Shown piece after piece: positions 1 through 6,849 of a stretch of 7,034 nucleotides of DNA. The stretch covers positions 1-7,034 of the forward strand of contig NZDM01000008.1 of assembly GCA_002690085.1 (NCBI GenBank), written 5' to 3'. The position numbers and the translations under genes were made by a program. The notes beneath the pieces are model-generated. The model was not told the DNA's origin. It saw only the letters and a list, made by a program, of their open reading frames with translations, and did no database searches. This DNA is from Flavobacteriaceae bacterium. Its GTDB lineage: Bacteria; Bacteroidota; Bacteroidia; Flavobacteriales; Flavobacteriaceae. Each line of letters opens with the position of its first letter. The first letter of the stretch is position 1.

Positions 1-926
1 GTATAGGTTCCACCGTGCTTGGCTGTGACATCACGCAAAGCCCTTGTTGAACTCAAATTACTCACTGTATTTCCCTTAGTGTGACTCAAAACATAATCGG
101 CACAAGCTACCAAAGTATATTCCTCTCCAAAAAGCTCCCCTTTTTCATCCATAAAAGCTAAACGGTCTACATCGGGGTCAACGGCAATTCCGAAATCAGC
201 ACCCGTACTCAAAACTTTTTCAGATAAATCTGTCAAATGTTGTTTTAAAGGTTCAGGATTGTGTGGAAAATGGCCATCAGGCCTGCAATGCAAATTAATG
301 GGCGTTACACCTAAGCGTTCTAATAACATTGGTACAACGATACCGCCCGTAGAATTAACGCCGTCTACAACCACTTTAAATCGACTATTTCGTATGGCTT
401 TAACATTTACGAAATATAAATCTAAAACCGCATCAATATGCAAATCAAAATAAGCGGCATTTACAGTCATCTTCCCAAGTGCATCAACTTCTGAAAAAGC
501 AATATTTTCAGAAGTTGCTAAATCCAAAACGCGTTGGCTGTGTTTGGCGTTTAAAAACTCCCCATTTGCATCCAACAACTTTAGGGCATTCCACTGTTTT
601 GGATTGTGACTGGCAGTTAAAATAATACCGCCGTCTGCATGTTCCATTGGCACTGCAATTTCAACAGTTGGCGTGGTAGATAAATTTAAATTGACCACAT
701 CAATTCCCATTCCAATAAGCGTGTTTATAACTAAATTTTGAATCATTTCTCCAGATATTCTTGCATCTCTTCCAATCACTACAGAGTAATTTTTTTTGTT
801 GCGTTGCTCCTTAATCCACATCCCATAGGCCGCTGCAAATTTCACCACATCTATGGGAGTTAAATTGTCTCCTACACTGCCGCCAATAGTACCACGAATT
901 CCAGATATTGATTTAATTAGGGTCAT
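1..926 (-). CDS. glmM: Phosphoglucosamine mutase (GlmM-type phosphohexomutase), 3' end beyond window
   Basis: Only the first 308 codons are present, reading leftward from the ATG at 924-926; the end of the gene lies past position 1. The translation begins MTLIKSISGIRGTIGG, the usual opening of alpha-D-phosphohexomutases. The catalytic phosphoserine loop TASHNP is at residues 104-109 (Ser106), and the magnesium loop DPDVDR is at 250-255 (Asp250, 252, 254). The later sugar-recognition and phosphate-binding domain is missing from the window. By family, GlmM converts glucosamine-6-phosphate to glucosamine-1-phosphate in the cytoplasm, feeding UDP-GlcNAc for peptidoglycan and outer-membrane glycans. 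The metal loop reads DPDVDR, not the DGDGDR of E. coli GlmM, so a phosphomannomutase/phosphoglucomutase role cannot be excluded from this fragment. The start follows the A/T-rich leader ACAAAATTTTTAAA with no Shine-Dalgarno sequence. It lies 129 bp downstream of recG on the same strand, so it could be read through or use its own promoter. Confidence 0.85.
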   Translation of the reverse strand, partial: MTLIKSISGIRGTIGGSVGDNLTPIDVVKFAAAYGMWIKEQRNKKNYSVVIGRDARISGEMIQNLVINTLIGMGIDVVNLNLSTTPTVEIAVPMEHADGGIILTASHNPKQWNALKLLDANGEFLNAKHSQRVLDLATSENIAFSEVDALGKMTVNAAYFDLHIDAVLDLYFVNVKAIRNSRFKVVVDGVNSTGGIVVPMLLERLGVTPINLHCRPDGHFPHNPEPLKQHLTDLSEKVLSTGADFGIAVDPDVDRLAFMDEKGELFGEEYTLVACADYVLSHTKGNTVSNLSSTRALRDVTAKHGGTY

Positions 927-1055
927 TTTAAAAATTTTGTGTAAATATAAGATTTCAATTCTACATTAATAAAATAGTATTCATAATTTAGATTGCCGAT
1001 TTTAGAGTCGTTTTTAAGACTTTAATGAAACGCTATGAAAAATTCATTAAATATT
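927..1055. other. AT-rich gap between recG and glmM
   Basis: This 129-bp stretch separates the recG stop from the glmM start, both on the minus strand. It is strongly AT-rich and holds no plausible gene. I see only very short inverted repeats (ATGAA-TTT-TTCAT at 1035-1047 and AGTC/GACT at 1006-1021), both too weak and GC-poor to call a terminator. A TATATTTA box on the minus strand (942-949) resembles the Bacteroidota -7 element TAnnTTTG but has no TTG at -33. Whether glmM has its own promoter here is undecided. Confidence 0.6.
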
Positions 1056-3161
1056 TTAACTGATATAATTCCAAATATTTTTATAAGTTCCCATGGCCAC
1101 ATAAGTGGCATTAATGGGACGGTTCATTGGCGAAATCAATTTTGGATCTTCTTTTAAAATGTTTTTAGCCGATTCTCGCGCAATTCCTAAAAGTTCTTTA
1201 TCTTGGATGATATTGGCAATTTTTAGTCTTAAAACACCACTTTGTTGGGTACCCATTAAATCGCCTGGTCCTCGAAGTTTTAAATCCACTTCTGCAATCT
1301 CAAAACCATCTCCAGATGTTACCATGGTCGCCATTCTAGTTTTGCTATCGTTGCCAAGTTTGGAGCCTGTCATCAAAATACAATAGCTTTGTTCCGCACC
1401 ACGACCTACCCTACCACGCAATTGGTGTAATTGGGAGAGCCCAAAACGCTCGGCACTTTCAATAACCATAACAGAAGCATTAGGGACATTTACACCAACT
1501 TCAATAACAGTTGTCGCCACCATTATTTGTGTTTCTCCCTTAATAAAACGCTGCATTTCATAATCCTTATCCGCAGCCTTCATCTGTCCATGAACAATGG
1601 ATATTTGATACGTTGGCATTGGAAATTCTCTAGAAATACTTTCATAACCATCCATTAAATCTTTAAAATCTAATTTTTGACTTTCATTTATTAGTGGATA
1701 GACAATGTAAATCTGTCTCCCTTTTTGTATTTCATCTTTTATAAACCGAAATACCTTGAGTCTGTTGCTATCATAGCGATGAACTGTTTTAATGGGTTTT
1801 CTTCCAGGTGGTAATTCATCAATGATTGAAATGTCCAAATCACCATAGACAGACATCGCCAAGGTTCTTGGAATGGGAGTTGCAGTCATGACCAAAATAT
1901 GAGGTGGTGAGTTGTTTTTACGCCAAAGCTTACTGCGCTGTGCTACACCAAAGCGATGTTGTTCATCAATGATAGCCAATCCTAAATTTTTAAATTTCAC
2001 CTTATCTTCCAAAACTGCATGGGTACCCACCAAAATATGCAAACTTCCGTCCTCAAGCTGGCTGTGAATTTGTTTTCTTTCAGCGGTCTTAGAAGATCCC
2101 GTTAGTAAGGACATCTGAATTCCAATGGCATCACAAAGTGTTTTAAGCCCTGTGTAATGTTGAATGGCTAAAATCTCTGTTGGGGCCATCATTGTCGCTT
2201 GAAAGCCATTGTCAATGGCAATTAACATCGCCATAAAAGCTACAATGGTTTTTCCGGAACCTACATCCCCTTGCAATAATCGGTTCATTTGTGCATTGCT
2301 GCCCATATCGCTACGAATTTCTTTGATGACGCGTTTTTGAGCCCGAGTCAAGTTAAATGGCAAATGGTTGCTGTAAAAAGTATTAAAATTGGCACCCACA
2401 GCTTCAAATACAAATCCTTTAATCTTCGCTTTATGCACTAAATTTTTATATATCAACTGCAATTGAATAAAAAATAATTCTTCAAATTTTAGCCGGAATT
2501 GCGCCTTAGCCAATAGATTTTGATTTTTGGGGAAATGAATGTTTAAAAGGGCTTCATTTTTAGAAATCATTTTATATTGATTCAGAAGTGGTTCTGAGAG
2601 CGATTCTTCAAATTTTCCATTAAACTGAAGAAATAATTGTTCCATCAACTTACATATGACACGATTGGAGATTCCACGATCCCGCAAGGTTTCGGTGGAG
2701 GGATATAGCGGCTGAATGGCGGTTCTTAATCCTTTATCAAATTCCGATTTTAACTCCATGTCTGGATGTGGCATGCTGAAATTGCCGTTGAACCAATTGA
2801 CCTTACCAAATACAACATAGGTTGCGTTTATTTTTAAGTTTTCGCGAATCCATTTATGACCGCGAAACCAAACCAATTCCATCTGAGCTGTTTCATCTTT
2901 AAAAGTGGCCACCAGACGCTTGCCACGCTTCTGTTGGATTTCTTTAAAGCCTGTAATTTGACCAACAATTTGAACTTCAGAATTGTTGTGCTGTAAACTA
3001 TTGATATTGTAAAATTGAGTCCGATCGATATAACGATTTGGAAACAAATGCAACAAATCTTGATAGGTGTGAATGCCCAATTCTGATCGCAGCAAAGACG
3101 CGCGGTTGGGCCCTACGCCTTTTAGATAATCGATGGATTTTTGGAGGACAGCATCGGCCAT
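1056..3161 (-). CDS. recG: ATP-dependent DNA helicase RecG
   Basis: The 701-residue product matches the usual RecG length (about 690-700). RecG is a cytoplasmic superfamily 2 double-stranded DNA translocase that reverses stalled forks and processes branched DNA such as Holliday junctions and D-/R-loops. The N-terminal helical part (MADAVLQKSIDYLKGVGP) leads into the OB-fold wedge domain at about 60-135, which grips the junction. Helicase motifs follow in order: Walker A GDVGSGKT at 298-305, Walker B DEQHRFG at 399-405 (the DEQH form typical of RecG), motif III TATPIPRT at 426-433, motif V VATTVIEVGVNVP at 548-560, and motif VI QLRGRVGRG at 580-588. The RecG-specific C-terminal block EVDLKLRGPGDLMGTQQSG lies at about 624-642. 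All key residues are intact. The ATG at 3159-3161 begins four bases after the stop of the membrane-protein gene, so the two are probably co-transcribed and may be translationally coupled. There is no Shine-Dalgarno sequence. Confidence 0.98.
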   Translation of the reverse strand: MADAVLQKSIDYLKGVGPNRASLLRSELGIHTYQDLLHLFPNRYIDRTQFYNINSLQHNNSEVQIVGQITGFKEIQQKRGKRLVATFKDETAQMELVWFRGHKWIRENLKINATYVVFGKVNWFNGNFSMPHPDMELKSEFDKGLRTAIQPLYPSTETLRDRGISNRVICKLMEQLFLQFNGKFEESLSEPLLNQYKMISKNEALLNIHFPKNQNLLAKAQFRLKFEELFFIQLQLIYKNLVHKAKIKGFVFEAVGANFNTFYSNHLPFNLTRAQKRVIKEIRSDMGSNAQMNRLLQGDVGSGKTIVAFMAMLIAIDNGFQATMMAPTEILAIQHYTGLKTLCDAIGIQMSLLTGSSKTAERKQIHSQLEDGSLHILVGTHAVLEDKVKFKNLGLAIIDEQHRFGVAQRSKLWRKNNSPPHILVMTATPIPRTLAMSVYGDLDISIIDELPPGRKPIKTVHRYDSNRLKVFRFIKDEIQKGRQIYIVYPLINESQKLDFKDLMDGYESISREFPMPTYQISIVHGQMKAADKDYEMQRFIKGETQIMVATTVIEVGVNVPNASVMVIESAERFGLSQLHQLRGRVGRGAEQSYCILMTGSKLGNDSKTRMATMVTSGDGFEIAEVDLKLRGPGDLMGTQQSGVLRLKIANIIQDKELLGIARESAKNILKEDPKLISPMNRPINATYVAMGTYKNIWNYIS

Positions 3162-3165
3162 GAGA

Positions 3166-3684
3166 TTATTTCAAAAATATTGAAACTTCTTCCTTTAGAA
3201 AAACCAATGCCATTTCTGGTGTAACTTTACAATTGGAAAGCGCTTTCAACAGCAATGGGCGCAACTCTTGGGCCGATTCAACAGTCTCATCATCACAGCC
3301 TGATATAATTTGAATACAACTGTTTTTTGCCGCTGAAATCATGCGCCAGCAAGGATCTGAAACATAAATTTGTTGCGATAAATTATGTGTATACTCTTGT
3401 TCAATAGTTGAAATCAGCAAGTCTTTATAGGCTTGTGTTTCATTTGCAATGGGATCCACACGCTTTAAAAGGTGGTGGGCTGCAATGCGCTCTAAGAATA
3501 AAGCCAGTCGTTCATAGGCTTGTAACCGCACCGGTATGACCTCTTTTTGTAAAGATTGGGTTAAAACGAAATTTCTGCGGTTATTTTCGTTGTCTGTATG
3601 TTCTCTAAAAAATAAAAATGCAATCGCACCTGTAACAAGTGCTGGAATGCAGTAAATGAGAAGTCCTAAAATTTCATCACCCAT
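3166..3684 (-). CDS. Conserved hypothetical protein with one N-terminal membrane segment
   Basis: I cannot assign a function to this 172-residue protein. One hydrophobic helix at about residues 5-26 (ILGLLIYCIPALVTGAIAFLFF) is followed by a charged stretch, REHTDNENNRR, which should mark the cytoplasmic side. The rest would then be a soluble, probably helical cytoplasmic domain. Its most distinctive piece is YERLALFLERI at 57-67. There are five cysteines (12, 112, 123, 130, 152), but they are not arranged as a CxxC metal site. There is no lipoprotein box and no cleavable signal. It resembles small flavobacterial proteins of unknown function that I recall being grouped as DUF7935, though this recollection was not checked. 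The ATG at 3682-3684 is the first start in the frame and gives a sensible membrane-anchored N-terminus. The gene lies four bases upstream of recG, so it is the likely first gene of that transcript. Confidence 0.85.
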   Translation of the reverse strand: MGDEILGLLIYCIPALVTGAIAFLFFREHTDNENNRRNFVLTQSLQKEVIPVRLQAYERLALFLERIAAHHLLKRVDPIANETQAYKDLLISTIEQEYTHNLSQQIYVSDPCWRMISAAKNSCIQIISGCDDETVESAQELRPLLLKALSNCKVTPEMALVFLKEEVSIFLK

Positions 3685-3910
3685 AACTTTTGTATTGAAT
3701 TATTGCCTACTAAATTAATGATTTTAAAGCGAACTTACCACACTGATAAAAAGATCGTTTTAAAATTCTTTAATTACTGTAAGTACCTCCAATGTATAAA
3801 GAAGTAGATAGGCGATAAATCATTCTTATAATTGTTTATAATTATTCGTTAAACTGCATATAAAACCGAATTACATTACTTAATTTCACACATTCAAAAA
3901 AACACTTTAT
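3685..3910. promoter_or_regulatory. Divergent intergenic region with promoters for the recG and uvrD units
   Basis: This 226-bp AT-rich region separates the divergent membrane-protein/recG and uvrD/yciO-like/uvrA units, so it should contain the promoters of both; that is inferred from layout. No convincing match to the Bacteroidota promoter (TTG, about 19 bp, TAnnTTTG) stands out on either strand. Visible structure includes an imperfect inverted repeat, ATTTTAAAGCG at 3721-3731 against CGTTTTAAAAT at 3756-3766 (10 of 11 pairs). There is also a directly repeated TTATAATT at 3826-3833 and 3836-3843. No gene is visible here. Confidence 0.6.
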
Positions 3911-6229
3911 TTGAAGGCATATTTAGACCAGCTTAACGAGGCACAATTGGCACCCACTCTGCAAAAAGAGGGCGCCATGATTGTAATTGCAGGTGCAGGC
4001 TCAGGAAAGACCCGCGTTTTGACCTATAGAATTGCTTACCTCATCAGTCAAGACGTGGATCCTTTTAATATTTTAGCATTGACTTTTACCAACAAAGCAG
4101 CAAGGGAGATGAAATCACGAATTGCAGCAATTGTTGGGGAAAACGAAGCGAAAAACTTATGGATGGGCACCTTCCACTCTGTGTTTGCTAAAATACTGCG
4201 CTTTGAAGCGGATCGATTGGGCTATCCTTCAAACTTTACGATTTACGATACTCAAGATTCACAACGGCTCATTGCTTCTATAATCAAGGAAATGAATCTG
4301 GATAAAGACGTTTATAAATACAAACAAATTTACAGTCGTATTTCATCCTATAAAAATAGTCTCATTACCGTCAGAGCCTATTTTCAAAATCCTGAATTGA
4401 TCGAGGCAGATACCATGGCCAAACGACCCAAACTTGGAGACATCTACAGTGCCTATGTCGACCGTTGTTTCAAAGCGGGCGCCATGGATTTTGACGATTT
4501 ATTACTCAAGACAAATGAGCTTTTGACAAGATTCCCAGATGTATTGGCAAAATACCAGCAGCGATTTCGATATATATTAGTAGACGAGTACCAAGACACC
4601 AACCACTCACAATACCTCATTGTACGTGCCCTTGCCGACCGGTTTCAAAATATTTGTGTTGTTGGCGATGATGCACAAAGTATTTATGCGTTTCGAGGAG
4701 CCAACATCAATAATATTTTAAATTTTCAACGCGACTATGAGGATGTGAAGTTATACCGCTTAGAACAAAATTACCGCTCCACCAAAAACATTGTCAATGC
4801 CGCTAACTCCATCATAGACAAAAATCAAACCAAGTTAGATAAAGTAGTTTGGACCGCCAATGAAGAGGGCAATCGCGTTGTGGTTAATAGATCGTTAACA
4901 GATGGTGATGAGGGACGTTATGTTGCCAGTTCTATTTTTGAAAATAAAATGAATCAGCAGGCAAAAAATGGTGATTTTGCAGTGCTATACAGAACCAATG
5001 CGCAATCTAGAGCCATTGAAGATGCCCTGAGAAAACGCGGTATTGATTATAGAATTTATGGCGGGCTTTCATTTTACCAACGCAAGGAAATAAAAGACGT
5101 TCTCTCCTACCTTAGACTGATTGTGAATCCAGCCGATGAAGAAGCTTTAAAACGCATCATTAACTTTCCTGGACGTGGCATTGGACAAACAACTGTAGAC
5201 AGGCTGATTGTTAGTGCCAATTCGGGAAACATTTCTATTTTTGAAGTTCTAAAAAATATTCACAACATTCAAATAAATCTTAATTCTGGCACCAAAACAA
5301 AATTGTCTAATTTCTGTACGATGATTGAAAGTTTTCAGGTCATGAACCAAACGGCCAATGCCTTTGACTTGACCGAGCATGTTTGCAGAGTCAGTGGGTT
5401 GATACATGAATACAAAAAGGATGGCACTCCTGAGGGCATTATCCGAATGGAAAATGTAGAGGAATTACTGAATGGGATTAAAGATTTTGTAGAGGGACAA
5501 CAAGAACTTGCCGATTCTTCTGGGGCTTTGTCGGAGTTTTTGGAGGATGTGGCGCTCGCAACTGATTTAGATAACGAACGAGGAAATGACAGTGATAAGG
5601 TGGCTTTAATGACCATTCATTTGGCTAAAGGCTTGGAATTCCCCTATGTCTATGTTGTAGGACTAGAAGAAGATTTGTTTCCAAGTGCCATGAGTATGAA
5701 TACGCGCGCCGAACTTGAAGAAGAAAGGCGATTGTTTTATGTAGCGGTCACCAGAGCTGAAAAACAAGTGTACTTGACCTATTCCCTATCGAGATACCGT
5801 TGGGGAAAACTCATCGATGCAGAACCCAGTCGCTTTATTGAAGAAATTGACGACCACTATTTAGAAAATACCACACCAAAAGAAGAAAAACGTTTCAATC
5901 CAATGCTCAGCGCCGATATTTTTGGGGATGTAGAACCCCATCAAATTCGCTACAAAAAACCTTCCTACACAAAATCGAAGCTAAAAAGACCACCTAAGGA
6001 AATACCGCATCCAAAACATCTTAAAAAGCTAACAGAATCTTCTAAAAATTCCAATCTATTTGATTCAAAACTTATAGTGGGCAATATTGTTAACCACCAG
6101 CGATTTGGCAATGGAGAGGTCCTTAAAATTGAAGGCAAAGGCGCAGATTCAAAAGCTGAAATTAAATTTAAAGCAGTAGGAGTCAAAAAGTTATTATTGC
6201 GTTTTGCGAAACTTGAAATCATATCTTGA
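3911..6229 (+). CDS. uvrD: UvrD/PcrA-type ATP-dependent 3'-5' DNA helicase
   Basis: This 772-residue superfamily 1A helicase unwinds DNA 3' to 5' and, by family, removes the post-incision UvrC/oligonucleotide complex in nucleotide excision repair and strips proteins such as RecA from DNA. Motifs in order: Q motif LNEAQ 8-12, Walker A AGAGSGKT 27-34, Ia FTNKAAREMKSR 59-70, GTFHS 86-90, motif II VDEYQDT 224-230, III GDDAQSIYAFRGA 252-264, IV QNYRST 286-291, V MTIHLAKGLEFP 567-578, and VI EEERRLFYVAVTRAE 603-617. A lysine-rich linker (about 655-720) leads to a C-terminal Tudor-like domain (about 722-771, VGNIVNHQRFGNGEVLKIEGKG), the part that contacts RNA polymerase in PcrA/UvrD. The start is TTG at 3911-3913. 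The frame is open upstream only to TAA at 3881-3883 and contains no ATG, GTG or other TTG. The next ATG (codon 23) would remove the Q motif. The protein is full length and all motifs are intact. It heads a probable operon. Confidence 0.96.
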   Translation: MKAYLDQLNEAQLAPTLQKEGAMIVIAGAGSGKTRVLTYRIAYLISQDVDPFNILALTFTNKAAREMKSRIAAIVGENEAKNLWMGTFHSVFAKILRFEADRLGYPSNFTIYDTQDSQRLIASIIKEMNLDKDVYKYKQIYSRISSYKNSLITVRAYFQNPELIEADTMAKRPKLGDIYSAYVDRCFKAGAMDFDDLLLKTNELLTRFPDVLAKYQQRFRYILVDEYQDTNHSQYLIVRALADRFQNICVVGDDAQSIYAFRGANINNILNFQRDYEDVKLYRLEQNYRSTKNIVNAANSIIDKNQTKLDKVVWTANEEGNRVVVNRSLTDGDEGRYVASSIFENKMNQQAKNGDFAVLYRTNAQSRAIEDALRKRGIDYRIYGGLSFYQRKEIKDVLSYLRLIVNPADEEALKRIINFPGRGIGQTTVDRLIVSANSGNISIFEVLKNIHNIQINLNSGTKTKLSNFCTMIESFQVMNQTANAFDLTEHVCRVSGLIHEYKKDGTPEGIIRMENVEELLNGIKDFVEGQQELADSSGALSEFLEDVALATDLDNERGNDSDKVALMTIHLAKGLEFPYVYVVGLEEDLFPSAMSMNTRAELEEERRLFYVAVTRAEKQVYLTYSLSRYRWGKLIDAEPSRFIEEIDDHYLENTTPKEEKRFNPMLSADIFGDVEPHQIRYKKPSYTKSKLKRPPKEIPHPKHLKKLTESSKNSNLFDSKLIVGNIVNHQRFGNGEVLKIEGKGADSKAEIKFKAVGVKKLLLRFAKLEIIS

Positions 6230-6230
6230 G

Positions 6231-6845
6231 ATGGCTGAATTGATAAAAATATACCGGCAAAATCCACATCCAAGAGCCATTGAGAAAGTGGTTAACTCAC
6301 TTAAAAATGGTGGGTTGGTCATCTACCCTACCGATACGGTTTATGCCTTGGGTTGTGATGTTAAAAACCTTAAAGCTATGCAATATTTGGCTCAATTAAA
6401 AGGAGAAAAACTGGAACGTGCTAACCTGGCATTTATCTGCCATGATTTAAGTGATCTCAGTACATATACCGCACAATTAAGCAGTACAACATTCAAAATA
6501 TTGAAAAAATATTTGCCAGGGCCTTATACCTTTATTTTACCTAGTAATAAAGCACTACCCAGACCTTTCAAAAAACGTAAAACTGTAGGGGTTCGCATTC
6601 CTAAACACGCCGTTGTTTTGGAAATTGTAAAACAACTTGGAAATCCCATCCTTACCACCTCTATTCACGATGAAGACGCCATCATTGAATACACAACGGA
6701 TCCAGATGTTATTTTTGATGATTGGGGTTCTCGAGTAGATATTGTAATTGACAGTGGCTTTGGGGGCAACATTCCATCTACAGTCATTGATGCTTGCCAA
6801 GAGCCTCCAGTTGTAATCCGCAGCGGGGCTGGTGAATTTAATTAA
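6231..6845 (+). CDS. Sua5/YciO/YrdC-family protein, YciO-like (commonly labelled L-threonylcarbamoyladenylate synthase)
   Basis: This 204-residue protein is a single YrdC-type domain with no C-terminal Sua5 domain. Family landmarks are YPTDTVYALGC 32-42, LPGPYTFIL 95-103, KTVGVRIP 117-124, PSTVID 182-187 and IRSGAGE 196-202. TsaC/Sua5 enzymes make threonylcarbamoyl-AMP from threonine, bicarbonate and ATP for t6A at position 37 of ANN-decoding tRNAs. This sequence instead follows E. coli YciO through its length (ICHDLSDLSTYT, PGPYTFIL, KRKTVGVRIP, NPILTTSI). Where TsaC has KxR it reads K57-G-E59-K60, and where TsaC has SAN-SG it reads TTSIHDED at 142-149. Activity as TsaC is therefore uncertain. 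The ATG at 6231 begins one base after the uvrD stop. A TTG at 6204 in the same frame would add nine residues overlapping uvrD and is less likely, since MAELIKIYRQNPHPR aligns well with the YciO N-terminus. It is probably co-transcribed with uvrD and uvrA. Confidence 0.93.
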   Translation: MAELIKIYRQNPHPRAIEKVVNSLKNGGLVIYPTDTVYALGCDVKNLKAMQYLAQLKGEKLERANLAFICHDLSDLSTYTAQLSSTTFKILKKYLPGPYTFILPSNKALPRPFKKRKTVGVRIPKHAVVLEIVKQLGNPILTTSIHDEDAIIEYTTDPDVIFDDWGSRVDIVIDSGFGGNIPSTVIDACQEPPVVIRSGAGEFN

Positions 6846-6849
6846 CGCC

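Noticed and set aside
259..453. Small plus-strand reading frame inside the mutase region
   Set aside because: It lies antisense to a continuous, motif-bearing phosphohexomutase frame and its product has no recognisable features.
942..949. Minus-strand TATATTTA as a -7 promoter element for glmM
   Set aside because: It matches TAnnTTTG except for the last base, but there is no TTG about 19 bases upstream and the leader would be only about 9 bases.
1035..1047. ATGAA-TTT-TTCAT hairpin just after recG as a terminator
   Set aside because: A five-pair, mostly A/T stem with a three-base loop and no following T-run is too weak.
1105..1658. Two plus-strand frames of 93 and 75 codons (1105-1386 and 1431-1658)
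   Set aside because: Both are antisense to the C-terminal helicase half of recG, whose motifs V and VI are intact on the other strand.
3775..3785. TACT-GTA-AGTA inverted repeat as a LexA-type SOS box
   Set aside because: The arms are only four bases and do not fit a LexA consensus I can name; chance is the simpler explanation.
5335..5616. Minus-strand frame of 93 codons
   Set aside because: It is antisense to the conserved helicase region of uvrD, with serine-rich low-complexity translation and no family resemblance.
6204..6230. Nine-residue N-terminal extension of the YciO-like protein from a TTG
   Set aside because: It would overlap uvrD by 26 bases, uses a weaker start, and extends beyond the N-terminus expected from E. 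coli YciO; the ATG at 6231 is preferred.
5965..6273. Minus-strand frame of 102 codons spanning the uvrD/yciO-like junction
   Set aside because: It is antisense to the uvrD Tudor-like domain and the start of the next gene; no motif is seen.
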